From positions 62,001 to 126,000 of the forward strand of contig NZ_JWJH01000012.1 in assembly GCF_000949865.1 (NCBI RefSeq): a stretch of 64,000 bases of DNA. The letters are read 5' to 3'. The position numbers and the translations under genes were made by a program. Positions 1-8,675 of this stretch are shown here, one piece after another; position 1 is the first letter of the stretch, and each line of letters starts with the position of its first letter. The DNA is from Rhizobium nepotum 39/7 (lineage in GTDB: Bacteria; Pseudomonadota; Alphaproteobacteria; Rhizobiales; Rhizobiaceae). A model generated the notes under the pieces. That model had not been told where the DNA came from and ran no database searches. It saw only the letters and a list, made by a program, of their open reading frames with translations.

Positions 1-677
1 AGAATGGAGAGAAAGCGCGATCTGCCTTTTTCATAAAGGCCGTCATCCCCGACGATCCCGCCCCATGTCATCAGCACGCTATCCGCCAGATACCGGTGAT
101 TGTTGACGTCGACGTCACCGTTGAATGTCTGGTCGACGCGGCGAACCAGCGGATCGAGCCACGTCTGGATTTTCGACCGTTCCGCGTCCGGCAGGTCATC
201 GCGAATGATCGAAAAAGCCGTGATGGCCGGCAAGAGTGCACGCTTCAGCGCATAATAGGCGTCGTGCCCGACCTCCGTTTTTTCGAAGGCGCCACGATCC
301 GCCCAGCTGTTCAGAAGGGTACGCAGCATCCTGGTCGACGCGGCGTCACCGCCAAGCGAGCGCCCGGAAAGCACCATCACCGCCCAGGCGAACTGGGAAC
401 CGGCACGATCGCTGCCGTAACCGGCGGTCGGGCGAAATCCATCGACGACCTCGAGATCGAGCCATTTGCTGTCAGCCTTGATCGCAAGGCATTGTTTGCG
501 AAGGCGTCCCGAGGTATCGGCCGCGATCGCCGCCTTGCGGGCTGCGACATCGAAAAGACCGTCATAGGCAGGCGCAGCGGTTGCGGCCGAGGTGACGCAG
601 AACCAGACACCGAGGGCAACAACGATACCGCGTCTCTGAGGGATTTTTGTGCCAGGAATCCCGGAAAATATTGCCAT
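1..677 (-). CDS. algL: AlgL-type alginate (poly-mannuronate) lyase, 3' part outside window
   Basis: The minus strand is open from the ATG at 677 to the window edge, giving about 225 residues without a stop. A hydrophobic stretch at residues 18-35 ending AATAAPAYDG looks like a signal peptide, so the product should be periplasmic. Residues 192-196 read NNHRY, matching the NNHSY active-site segment of AlgL (helical alginate lyase family, catalytic Asn/His). In alginate systems AlgL clears mislocalised polymer from the periplasm. The start overlaps the algG stop by one base (TGATG), which implies translational coupling. The C-terminal catalytic Tyr and Arg lie beyond the edge. Family assignment is fairly sure; the true substrate is inferred. 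Confidence 0.8.
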   Translation of the reverse strand, partial: MAIFSGIPGTKIPQRRGIVVALGVWFCVTSAATAAPAYDGLFDVAARKAAIAADTSGRLRKQCLAIKADSKWLDLEVVDGFRPTAGYGSDRAGSQFAWAVMVLSGRSLGGDAASTRMLRTLLNSWADRGAFEKTEVGHDAYYALKRALLPAITAFSIIRDDLPDAERSKIQTWLDPLVRRVDQTFNGDVDVNNHRYLADSVLMTWGGIVGDDGLYEKGRSRFLSI

Positions 678-3600
678 CAGCTTCGGCCTCCCGTTCCATT
701 GAAGTTCTCGTATTGAACGGAGTTTGAAACATTGGTGCAGGTGTCGGTCAGCGCATCTTCCGCAAAGATTGCGGATTGACCGTCGCCATTGAAAAACCCT
801 GCATCGCGGAAACGGCAGGTATAGGCTTCCGGGCGTTTCGGGCGGCACACCGTCGAGGTTATCAACACGCTTTCGCGCTCGTTGAAGCGCAGCATATGGC
901 CTTCCATCGCCCGGCCATCGCCATCGATCAGTCGGCCGACCTGATTGAGATAATCGTTGCCGGAAAGGCTGAACCCCGACGTACCGTCAACCTTGATGCC
1001 GGCGCCATTTCCATGGATGCGGTTGCCGCTGGCCGCAAATGTCGTCAGCGGCAGATAGGGATCGAACTCGAAATCGCGCAATGCGTTTGCAGGAGATGTC
1101 CGCAAGTTACTGATATAACCGTGGATCGCATCCTGAGCGTTGTTTTCCAGAACATTCTCGTGAACGCCGACATCCCAACTGTTGCGGATCTTGATGCCCG
1201 CACGCTTGTTGTCGAAGAACCGGTTGCCCACAGCCAGATTGCAGCTGCTTTCGAAGAGTGTCAGGCCATCCTGTTTGTTGTCGAAGGCGACATTGGCATA
1301 AATGAAATTGTCGACGCTGTTGCGGTCGATCATAAAGCCAGACCCGGTATTGGTGTGTGACACATTACCGACGACCCAGGAAAAATTAACCTCACGCGAG
1401 ACGATGATGCCGTGTTTGGCCTTGGTGTCATAGGTGGTATTGAGGGCAATCAGAAGCCGATGAGAGCGGTCATGCGGATCGATCGCGTAGAGCACGTTGT
1501 CGCGATATTCATTGCCCACGAGGCTGACCTCGTCTGCCTCATAAGAATAGAAACCATATTCGAAATTGTGGAAGAAATTGTCGACGACGATCCCCGTCGG
1601 CGCACGCGCTTCGGTTATCTGCTGCGCCACGGTCTTGGGACCGGCAGAAAAGGCAAGGCCGAAGGACTTGGGCGCCGCATAACCCAGCGAATCCAGCACG
1701 GAGCCACCGATCATCAGCCGTGAGTTGCTCCAGCCGATGATATAGGGCCGGAAAACATGACGCTTTTCCTTGTCCGAGTAACGTGGCGTTCCGGTCGCCT
1801 CATCCCAGGATGTAACGGTCGTATCCTGGACGTAAAGCGTTCCAGCCACGGAAATGAAACTGCCGGCCGTCGCGGAAAGACGATAGGTGGCCGCTTCCTG
1901 TCCGGACAGGATCAGCGTCGCCCCTTCCGCCACCAGAACAGGGGCGCGCAGTGTCACGACATCGTTTTCGCGCGTGACCAACGGAAAACCGTCGCCAGCA
2001 TCCAGTTCGCTTGCCAGACTGCCAAGAGTGTAGACGCCGCTCTGGATAACGATGATGCGCGGATAAGGAATGCCCTGCGCTTCCGCCGCGAAAGACAGCC
2101 CCGTATTGCCCGCAGCCAGATCTTCCATGAACTTGTCGCTATAGGGGCTCAGATTGGCAAGCGTAACGGCAGCATGACCGGCCTGCGGCAAGGGCACGTC
2201 CTCACGCACCGTGCCGGCACGCACGGAAATGTCAGGATAGGTGTAGGTCTCGGGAAGGCTTATCCTGCCTTCCTGCCGGGCAAGTGTCAGCCTGCCATCG
2301 CTGAAGGCAGCAGCGGGTGTTACTTCTGCCACGGCCTCAAGCTTCGGTGCCTGTTGCATGGCGCGGTAGTCGACCGGGCTCCCTTTGCCCCAACCGAGAT
2401 TGCGCACATCGAGAGACCGAAAATTGGCTTCCGCGATGGAACGCGCCGTGCGGACACGCAACATGTGGTCCTTCAGCGTGGTCGCCTGAACCGATGCGAA
2501 TTTGAGCATTGCCGGATTTGCCGCAGCCGCAACCAGAACTTCGGCCTTGAGCGCCTCATCCTCCCCTGCACCGGCGAATGACGCGAGATACGTCAATGCC
2601 TCACCACCGAAGCCATCCAGCGCAGCACGTTTGCCAATCATGCTGGCAGCCCGCGCCTTGATCTTTTCGTCGGCAATACGATCGATCAGTTGCCTGGCTG
2701 CGTCGGTTTTGCGCGCATCGGTCAGCACTTCGACGATCTTCAGATACCCCTTGTCGCGGTTATCTTTTTTGTCCTCACCCGCTGCAACTTTCACCGCTTC
2801 GCCGACCAGCGCATCGAAATCGCCGTTGCCCTTGCTGTCATTGGCAACCGAGGCTAGCCGCAGCAGCGCCTCTATCCGGAACTCCGTGTCCTCAATGGAA
2901 AGGGCAACCGACTTCGCATCATCCGTCTCGCCCTTTTTGGCGAGCGTGCGCGCCAGTTCGGACTGTACCCGTCCCTTGTCACGGCTATTGGCGATGATTT
3001 CGAGCGCGGTTTTGCCTGCGGCGATATCACCTTCCCGCACCTTCACGCGGGCGATACCGGCAACAGCCTTGTCGCGGTCATTGCCGCCCTGGAGAAAGGA
3101 CAGCAGCTTTTCCGCGTCCTTCAGCCTGTCGGCATCCGCCAGGCTTTTGGCGAGATTGGCAATCGTGTTGCCGCCATCCTTCGCCGTGCGCAATTCCTGC
3201 ACGAGCGCCAACGCGTCATCCAGTCGCTCCAGGCTGATGGCGCTCTCGGCCGCCGCCACCACCGCAACTCCCCGCTCAGGGCCGGACAGACCGGCAAGAA
3301 CGGCGTTTCCGTTGGCGTAGGAAGCATCCGCCATCTTCGTCAGATCGTTTTTGGCGAACACCGTTGCCAGCGTGAAATCAAGCTCCGCGCGCAACGCGCT
3401 TTCCGGCAGGTATTCTGCCAGCTTTGCTGCATCCAGCCCACGTCCGGCCTCGATGCGCTGCTTGACGATCTTCTCGATCAGATCTTCCTGATCGCTGTTA
3501 TCCGCAAGGCTGGTGGCCAGCACGGGCATCCATTCCAGCTTGCCTTCCCTGAGGGCCAGATCCGCTACGTTGCCGACTGCCTTCTTGCGCGCTTCGGAAT

Positions 3601-4513
3601 CTTCCGGATTGATCGCCAGCGCCCACAACAATGCCGACTCCAGATCGTCTTTCTCGAGGGCACCGACGCTTTGCGCCACAATGCTGTCCGTGGGAGCGGC
3701 GCTGATTTGTTTACCATCGATCTGCTTGCCCGCAAGAATTCGCAGGGCCAGATCGTAGCGGGCATAGCCACGCATGCGTGTCGGCCACATGCGCGAAATC
3801 GCCTTGTCGGCAAGGGCGGAGGATATTTGAGGATCGATGATCGTCGCCGTCTGCGCCAGGGTGTTCAGCGCTGCGTTCTTCGCAGTCTCATCCTTGATGA
3901 GATCGACACGGCCGGCTGCCTTCTCCATCAGGCTTATGGCATTCGGCTTGTCGCCCTTGGCAACGAGAGCGGCATAACCTCCCAGGGCAGCGACCTGCAA
4001 CTCCGGCAGAGAAAGAGCTTCGATCAGCTCCATTATCCGCACACGCATCTCGGTTCTCTGCTCCGGGTCCGTGATACGGCCCTTCATCTGTTCCTGCAAT
4101 GCGGAGATACTGGCGGAAACCAGACTGTCGGCATCGATGCCACCGGAGGCCAGGCTGCTCAATGCAGTCTTTGCCTCGACGGAATCCGCTGCCATCCACG
4201 ATTTCAGTTGTTTCATGCCAGCAAGCGCCGCATCGAGAAACGCGAGGCGCTGCCGGGCATCTGTCGCACCATCGGCCTTCAGAACATTCGCGGTAATGTC
4301 CGACATCGCGGCATCGGCTTTGCCAGACGCCGATGACTGTGTTGCCGAGGCCTGTTGGGCGAAGGCAACCGAGGAGGCAACCGGCCAGTGTCCGGCGGAA
4401 AACACGAGGCAGATCGACAACGCCGCCATGCGCAGCGATACTAGGGTGCTCGCCGTTTTCGGCGGCCACCGGCAGTTGGAACTTGATAGGTGGATGATGT
4501 CGCGTGTCATCAT
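677..4513 (-). CDS. algG: AlgG-like mannuronan C5-epimerase with long N-terminal helical repeat domain
   Basis: This 1278-residue protein starts at an ATG behind GAAGGAAG; an upstream in-frame start at 4555 is possible. It has a hydrophobic N-terminal export signal ending near residue 52 (VASSVAFAQQ). Residues about 55-690 are Ala/Leu-rich helical pairs of TPR-like character. Residues about 720-1278 match AlgG: a right-handed beta-helix carrying DPHDRSH at about 1012, followed by KHGIIVSREVN and GFMIDRNSVDN, as in Pseudomonas AlgG. AlgG converts mannuronate to guluronate in the periplasm. Pseudomonas AlgG is only about 540 residues, so over 700 residues are extra here. I infer that the helical part serves the scaffold role of AlgK, which I do not see in the window. 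Confidence 0.9.
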   Translation of the reverse strand: MMTRDIIHLSSSNCRWPPKTASTLVSLRMAALSICLVFSAGHWPVASSVAFAQQASATQSSASGKADAAMSDITANVLKADGATDARQRLAFLDAALAGMKQLKSWMAADSVEAKTALSSLASGGIDADSLVSASISALQEQMKGRITDPEQRTEMRVRIMELIEALSLPELQVAALGGYAALVAKGDKPNAISLMEKAAGRVDLIKDETAKNAALNTLAQTATIIDPQISSALADKAISRMWPTRMRGYARYDLALRILAGKQIDGKQISAAPTDSIVAQSVGALEKDDLESALLWALAINPEDSEARKKAVGNVADLALREGKLEWMPVLATSLADNSDQEDLIEKIVKQRIEAGRGLDAAKLAEYLPESALRAELDFTLATVFAKNDLTKMADASYANGNAVLAGLSGPERGVAVVAAAESAISLERLDDALALVQELRTAKDGGNTIANLAKSLADADRLKDAEKLLSFLQGGNDRDKAVAGIARVKVREGDIAAGKTALEIIANSRDKGRVQSELARTLAKKGETDDAKSVALSIEDTEFRIEALLRLASVANDSKGNGDFDALVGEAVKVAAGEDKKDNRDKGYLKIVEVLTDARKTDAARQLIDRIADEKIKARAASMIGKRAALDGFGGEALTYLASFAGAGEDEALKAEVLVAAAANPAMLKFASVQATTLKDHMLRVRTARSIAEANFRSLDVRNLGWGKGSPVDYRAMQQAPKLEAVAEVTPAAAFSDGRLTLARQEGRISLPETYTYPDISVRAGTVREDVPLPQAGHAAVTLANLSPYSDKFMEDLAAGNTGLSFAAEAQGIPYPRIIVIQSGVYTLGSLASELDAGDGFPLVTRENDVVTLRAPVLVAEGATLILSGQEAATYRLSATAGSFISVAGTLYVQDTTVTSWDEATGTPRYSDKEKRHVFRPYIIGWSNSRLMIGGSVLDSLGYAAPKSFGLAFSAGPKTVAQQITEARAPTGIVVDNFFHNFEYGFYSYEADEVSLVGNEYRDNVLYAIDPHDRSHRLLIALNTTYDTKAKHGIIVSREVNFSWVVGNVSHTNTGSGFMIDRNSVDNFIYANVAFDNKQDGLTLFESSCNLAVGNRFFDNKRAGIKIRNSWDVGVHENVLENNAQDAIHGYISNLRTSPANALRDFEFDPYLPLTTFAASGNRIHGNGAGIKVDGTSGFSLSGNDYLNQVGRLIDGDGRAMEGHMLRFNERESVLITSTVCRPKRPEAYTCRFRDAGFFNGDGQSAIFAEDALTDTCTNVSNSVQYENFNGTGGRS

Positions 4514-4669
4514 GCTTCCTTCGTCAGGTCTGTATCGTAAAAGCTGCTCGATCATTGCGTGCAGAGAACCGGAATGCAGACAACGGATGTCCCGTCAGAG
4601 ACCAAGACGTCCCCTGCACATGAATTTCCTGCAACTGGCATGCAATATGGCTGCCGACGGGCGGGCGGA

Positions 4670-4686
4670 GGGAGGAGAAACCTCCC
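4670..4686 (-). terminator. Small GC hairpin between alg44 and algG
   Basis: The arms GGGAGG and CCTCCC flank a 5-base loop, 9 bases after the alg44 stop and well before the algG start. There is no U tract, so it is not a convincing terminator. It could act as an mRNA stabiliser or a processing site inside the operon. The 181-base gap around it holds no other gene. Confidence 0.3.
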
Positions 4687-4694
4687 GCGACCAC

Positions 4695-5780
4695 TTATTT
4701 CGGCAGGAGTCTGCTCGTCATATCCGCAAACCATTGGTTCAGACCGAACCATGGTCCGTTGTCGAAGCGAACGGCAGCGGGTGTACCAATTTCAGCCGAC
4801 AGGGCATGTCCGCCAAGATCGATCCTGACTGCTACCCGATCACTCGTCGCGGCGGACTGTTCGCTGACCTTTGGCAGTTGAGACACCACCACATCATGCA
4901 GAACCGTGCCTTGCGGCAGGTCCACGCTGACATGCGGCGCCTTATAAAGCGCCATCAGATGTGAGCGATCCACCATGGCGACCACGTGCGGTTTGGCATC
5001 CGCATGACGCAGCCCCAACACCTGGGCTCCGACCTTGATCTGCGTATCGACAGCCGGACCGGTAGGCTCGGCGGCGCAATCGCATGATGCGACGACCGAC
5101 GTGCTTTGTCCGCTTTCGGTCAGAACGGTCAAAATCCGCTCACCACTTTTTACCGGTCCAGTCACCAGATTGGTGATGATGCCGTTGGCAGGTGCAAGAA
5201 CCGGAACCGTATCGACCGTGACCACCGCACTATCGGCCGCGAAGACCCAGAGACGCTGATAGAGGCTGCTTGCCAGAAACGCCGCAAGCGCGAGCGAGAT
5301 GGCCAGCGTGGCGACAATACCCACGGCTTTTCGGAATTTGCCAGCGCCCGGCACCGCCTCGTCCGATTTTCGTGGCCGCAGTTTCACCTCGCCGGAAGCG
5401 CGCCTGGCGAAATCGAGAATATCGTTACCCTCGACGATCTCGCCACTGAGATATGAATCGTGAATGTAACGCAGCATACGCTGCGCGGCCGGAGACGTAT
5501 CGACGAACCTGAAACCCGTACGGCTGGCTTCCGCGCTGGAATGACGCACTTCCGCTTTCACAGGCAGCAGCATATCGAAACCATCGAGTGGGATCTGCAG
5601 CTGCAAGGGCAGCACTTGTCCTTCTTCGAAGGTGACATCGCCTGTTGCGACACCCACCCCACCCAAAGACCAGTCGATCGAGGAATATCTGTGCTGATCG
5701 ATCACGCATTTCAGCGGCAACTTGTAGCGCGCATGCTGGCGTTGCTCATCCGCTTCGAAACTCACGATGCTCATATTCAT
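4695..5780 (-). CDS. alg44: Alg44-like PilZ domain c-di-GMP receptor and periplasmic adaptor
   Basis: 361 residues, starting behind GGAG. The N-terminal PilZ domain (about residues 12-110) keeps both c-di-GMP signatures: RQHAR (RxxxR) near residue 13 and DWSLGG (D/NxSxxG) near residue 37. One membrane segment follows at about 152-175 (VATLAISLALAAFLASSLY). The rest is an HlyD/membrane-fusion-like periplasmic part (VLAPANGIITNLV..., GERILTVL). In Pseudomonas, Alg44 binds c-di-GMP and activates the polymerase Alg8. The gene lies 18 bases downstream of alg8 and the order matches canonical alginate operons. Because both binding motifs are intact, regulation by c-di-GMP is expected. Confidence 0.9.
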   Translation of the reverse strand: MNMSIVSFEADEQRQHARYKLPLKCVIDQHRYSSIDWSLGGVGVATGDVTFEEGQVLPLQLQIPLDGFDMLLPVKAEVRHSSAEASRTGFRFVDTSPAAQRMLRYIHDSYLSGEIVEGNDILDFARRASGEVKLRPRKSDEAVPGAGKFRKAVGIVATLAISLALAAFLASSLYQRLWVFAADSAVVTVDTVPVLAPANGIITNLVTGPVKSGERILTVLTESGQSTSVVASCDCAAEPTGPAVDTQIKVGAQVLGLRHADAKPHVVAMVDRSHLMALYKAPHVSVDLPQGTVLHDVVVSQLPKVSEQSAATSDRVAVRIDLGGHALSAEIGTPAAVRFDNGPWFGLNQWFADMTSRLLPK

Positions 5781-5798
5781 TTTGGGCTCCTTCGCGGG

Positions 5799-7454
5799 TC
5801 AGCGCATACCGAAAATCGCAGTCGTCGCCCCAAAGCCTGGGACCGACAATTGACCGACGAGCAACGATATGAGGGTTACAAACAGGGTAATCGATAAAAC
5901 ATGCATGTAGGTGGAGGAGGCGTTTTTCAGCGCGGCGGCTCGACCCGTGCCATTGGCGGACAGTGTTGTTTTCTGCCGCGTCCACTTCTGGCGATCGAGG
6001 TGGAAGAAAATGTATGTTTTTATGATCGAGCCGAAAACCTGATTGAAATAGATGAAGAAGGGATAGAAAATCGAAACCCGAGGCCGGGAATTGAACAGCA
6101 TCAGCGTCATGATGTAGCGGGTCAGCAGAACCCAAGCGAAATAGGCCGGGAAAATGAACGGGTTGTCGAAAAGCCCGATCAGGATGACCATGACGAGGCC
6201 GGCAAGCGACGTCCACATCGAGATGCGCTGATCGAAAATCGTCCACCAGGTAAAATAACCGATATGCCAGGGACCAAGTGCCAGTGCGCGGCTGTTCGTC
6301 CGCAGCATGTTGCCGAACCAGCGCGTCATCAATTGCGCCGCTGCCTGGAAAAAGCCTGATGTCGGTGGGTCTTCAACTGTCGCGACGGTGACGTCGGGCA
6401 CATACAGCATGTGATAATTGTTGCGCAGCAGCCAATACCAGCTCGACTTGTCGTCGCCGGTGAGGAACTTCAGCCTGCCAAGACGCCAGTGCTCGATATA
6501 GTCCTGTTCCACCTGCCGAATGAAATCGGAATTGGTGACGACAGAGGCGCGGAACATCGACATTCTGCCGGTCAGCGTCAAAACGCGCTTGGAAAGTCCG
6601 TTCGACGACATGAGAATATGGCGTTGCGCAAACCGCAAGGAATACCAGACGTGAAATGACGATTTTCCCCGCACCCGCGAGGTTTCATCCGTGGTCAACG
6701 CGCCAACGCGACCATCCGCGAAGAAACCGGCGCACCGATCGACGAGGTTTTCGGGCACAATGGAATCGCCATCGATAACTGCCACGACGTCATCGCTTCG
6801 CGGCTCCAGCTTGGAGACGGCCCGAAACGCGTAGGCCAGCGCATCCCGCTTGCCGCTGCCATTGATGCGCACGATCACCAGGCGGATATCCGTGTTCTCG
6901 CCGCAGATAAGCCGATGCATCGAACGGATCAGGCGCTGGTCGGACATTTCGACGATGGATGCGATGACCGTCGCCCCGCCGCGAGACGCAAGTGCTGCCC
7001 GGAACGCGGCGCGATAGACCTCGGCTGTTGTGTCGCCGTCGATGCGAAAACTGGTTACGATGAGATAGGCATGAGGCGCTTGCCCGTTTTTCGCACTCAG
7101 CTGGAGATGACGATCCGCGCGAATGCGCATTTTCGGGAAAACAACGCTACGGTAGACGTTGGACCGCACGAAATGCAGGATACCCCAGAAATACCGCCAC
7201 ACGGCCAGTGCGCCCAGACCGAACAAAAGACCCGTGTTTGCGCCAAAAAGCACGCCTTCCGGGACGATCACGATCAAGCTGGCGAGGCCAAGCACAAACA
7301 GCAAATGTGCTGGAAGGCTTTCACTCCAAATGACGATAGCGGATTGCTCCCCCGCCTGAGAAACCGGCACTGTCGACAATCTGTCAACAGGCAATACTTC
7401 ATCAGGAAGACCGAGCACTCTCTTTTCGAGATAGTGTCCCATAGCATAATCCAT
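5799..7454 (-). CDS. alg8: Alg8-like processive beta-glycosyltransferase (alginate polymerase subunit)
   Basis: 551 residues from the ATG at 7454; TTG at 7457 and ATG at 7442 are alternatives and none has a strong ribosome site. Membrane segments lie at about 47-90, and several more follow after residue 385. The cytoplasmic GT2 domain carries AVIDGDSIVP (DxD-like) and TGDDKSSWYWLL, which closely resembles the Alg8 TGDDKSSW segment. VTSFRIDGDTTAEVYRAAF also resembles Alg8. In Pseudomonas the enzyme links GDP-mannuronate units and exports the chain together with Alg44. It begins the second transcription unit of the locus, directly after an AT-rich gap. Confidence 0.9.
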   Translation of the reverse strand: MDYAMGHYLEKRVLGLPDEVLPVDRLSTVPVSQAGEQSAIVIWSESLPAHLLFVLGLASLIVIVPEGVLFGANTGLLFGLGALAVWRYFWGILHFVRSNVYRSVVFPKMRIRADRHLQLSAKNGQAPHAYLIVTSFRIDGDTTAEVYRAAFRAALASRGGATVIASIVEMSDQRLIRSMHRLICGENTDIRLVIVRINGSGKRDALAYAFRAVSKLEPRSDDVVAVIDGDSIVPENLVDRCAGFFADGRVGALTTDETSRVRGKSSFHVWYSLRFAQRHILMSSNGLSKRVLTLTGRMSMFRASVVTNSDFIRQVEQDYIEHWRLGRLKFLTGDDKSSWYWLLRNNYHMLYVPDVTVATVEDPPTSGFFQAAAQLMTRWFGNMLRTNSRALALGPWHIGYFTWWTIFDQRISMWTSLAGLVMVILIGLFDNPFIFPAYFAWVLLTRYIMTLMLFNSRPRVSIFYPFFIYFNQVFGSIIKTYIFFHLDRQKWTRQKTTLSANGTGRAAALKNASSTYMHVLSITLFVTLISLLVGQLSVPGFGATTAIFGMR

Positions 7455-7592
7455 CAATGAAATAAATTTACAAAACTTACGATCAAAATTCGAAGTAAAT
7501 TATATGCAATGCGCTATGTATCTGTATATTATATGTTATTAATGGAATTAATCAAACTATAAATTATGATGTACGGCGTAAAATTCATATAT
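7455..7592 (-). promoter_or_regulatory. AT-rich intergenic region, candidate promoter/silencer of the alg8 operon
   Basis: The gap between algJ and alg8 is far more AT-rich than its surroundings: the 60 bases at 7501-7560 contain only 14 G or C. It is full of TA steps and short dyads such as TATATTATATG. No gene is visible. Such AT-rich, TA-rich promoters are typical targets of rhizobial MucR/Ros silencers that control exopolysaccharide genes. That link is inference; no specific box was identified. Confidence 0.5.
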
Positions 7593-8663
7593 TTATACGA
7601 CATCATCCAGATAACGTACCGGTATCTCCCACAGCACGACTTTCGGTGCAGCTTGCGAGCGAAGTTTCTCCAGAAAATCCTGCATGGGCGCAAAAGGCCC
7701 CTTTCCTTCCCTGGCGTAGTTGAGGACATCCACCTCGCATGTCGTTTTCAACTGATCTTCAAACGACCAGAGCGGGTTCGCGCTATAGCTCGTCCCGACC
7801 AGCACGACCTGATCCGCCGGTCCAGCTCCGGCCTCGCCATCTGCAAATAGCGCATCGGCATGATCCGCCCTGGCCGCAGCCGATATCGGCTGAATAATGT
7901 CTAAGCCCGCGCTGGCTCCGGACAACATCCAGCCGGCATCGACAAACTTTGCGAGGTCGCCGACATGGTTGACGTCGTGCTGGGATACGCTGTCAAAAAC
8001 AGTTTTCATCAACTGATCGCGACGGGGAATGGCGGCACACGCCGCCTTGGCCGCCAGACCGCTGCCTTTGACCGTCCAATGCGTATCCGATCGCAGAAAA
8101 AGTTCTTCGGGCTTTGCGGAACCGAACGTCGCGGCCACGTCTGCAGTCGCAATCCCCTTCTTGTTGAGGAAGGTCATAAATCTCTCATAGAGATCGGCAT
8201 TGGTTTCCGGCAAAACGTTGCTGCCCAACTGCCCGGCCACGACTTGCGCTTTGGGCGGGATCGGTACGATTACCAGAGTAGCGCCTTTTTCTGCCAATCT
8301 GGAGCGAACATCCGCAATCGTCTGGAAAGACGTTGCAAGATTGGCCTCCGATGTCCGGCTCCACGCAAACTCCTCCGCCGTGAAAAGCCAGCCGCTCCGG
8401 CCAACGATCGCACCTTTCCTCGCTTCCCCGAAAACACCGAGAGAAACTGCATTAAAAAACTCGACGGCGAAATTGCTGAACGGCAATTCCCGCTCGTAAC
8501 CCTCTTCAAGCCGACTGGCGACCTTCCCGGTCCAGATATCGGCAAGATCATCCACTTTCAGGTCCTCATCCGGTATATCGACCACATAATTGGCGGTAAT
8601 CCCGGCACCAGCCAGCAAAAGAAAGAGAACCGACGCGGTTGAAAGCAAACGTGGTGAGATCAT
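7593..8663 (-). CDS. algJ: AlgJ/AlgX-like SGNH O-acetyltransferase
   Basis: 356 residues, starting behind GGGAG and 12 bases after algI. An N-terminal signal or anchor (residues 8-26, TASVLFLLLAGAGITANYV) places it in the periplasm. It has AlgX/AlgJ features: VGRSGWLFTAEE near residue 88, LVIVPIPPKAQV, the catalytic LRSDTHWT (DxH) and a serine-containing VLVGTSYS segment. AlgJ and AlgX take acetyl groups delivered through AlgI and place them on mannuronate. It pairs with AlgI as in other MBOAT/SGNH modules. Whether it is functionally AlgJ or AlgX cannot be told, since only one such protein is present. Confidence 0.85.
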   Translation of the reverse strand: MISPRLLSTASVLFLLLAGAGITANYVVDIPDEDLKVDDLADIWTGKVASRLEEGYERELPFSNFAVEFFNAVSLGVFGEARKGAIVGRSGWLFTAEEFAWSRTSEANLATSFQTIADVRSRLAEKGATLVIVPIPPKAQVVAGQLGSNVLPETNADLYERFMTFLNKKGIATADVAATFGSAKPEELFLRSDTHWTVKGSGLAAKAACAAIPRRDQLMKTVFDSVSQHDVNHVGDLAKFVDAGWMLSGASAGLDIIQPISAAARADHADALFADGEAGAGPADQVVLVGTSYSANPLWSFEDQLKTTCEVDVLNYAREGKGPFAPMQDFLEKLRSQAAPKVVLWEIPVRYLDDVV

Positions 8664-8675
8664 GCGCCGTACTCC

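Noticed and set aside
96-716. Open plus-strand frame of 206 codons
   Set aside because: It is antisense to the algL-like reading, which has a signal peptide, the NNHRY motif and a coupled start; the plus frame resembles nothing.
2502-3320. Long Ser/Ala-rich plus-strand frame
   Set aside because: It is a low-complexity shadow of the helical repeats of the algG gene.
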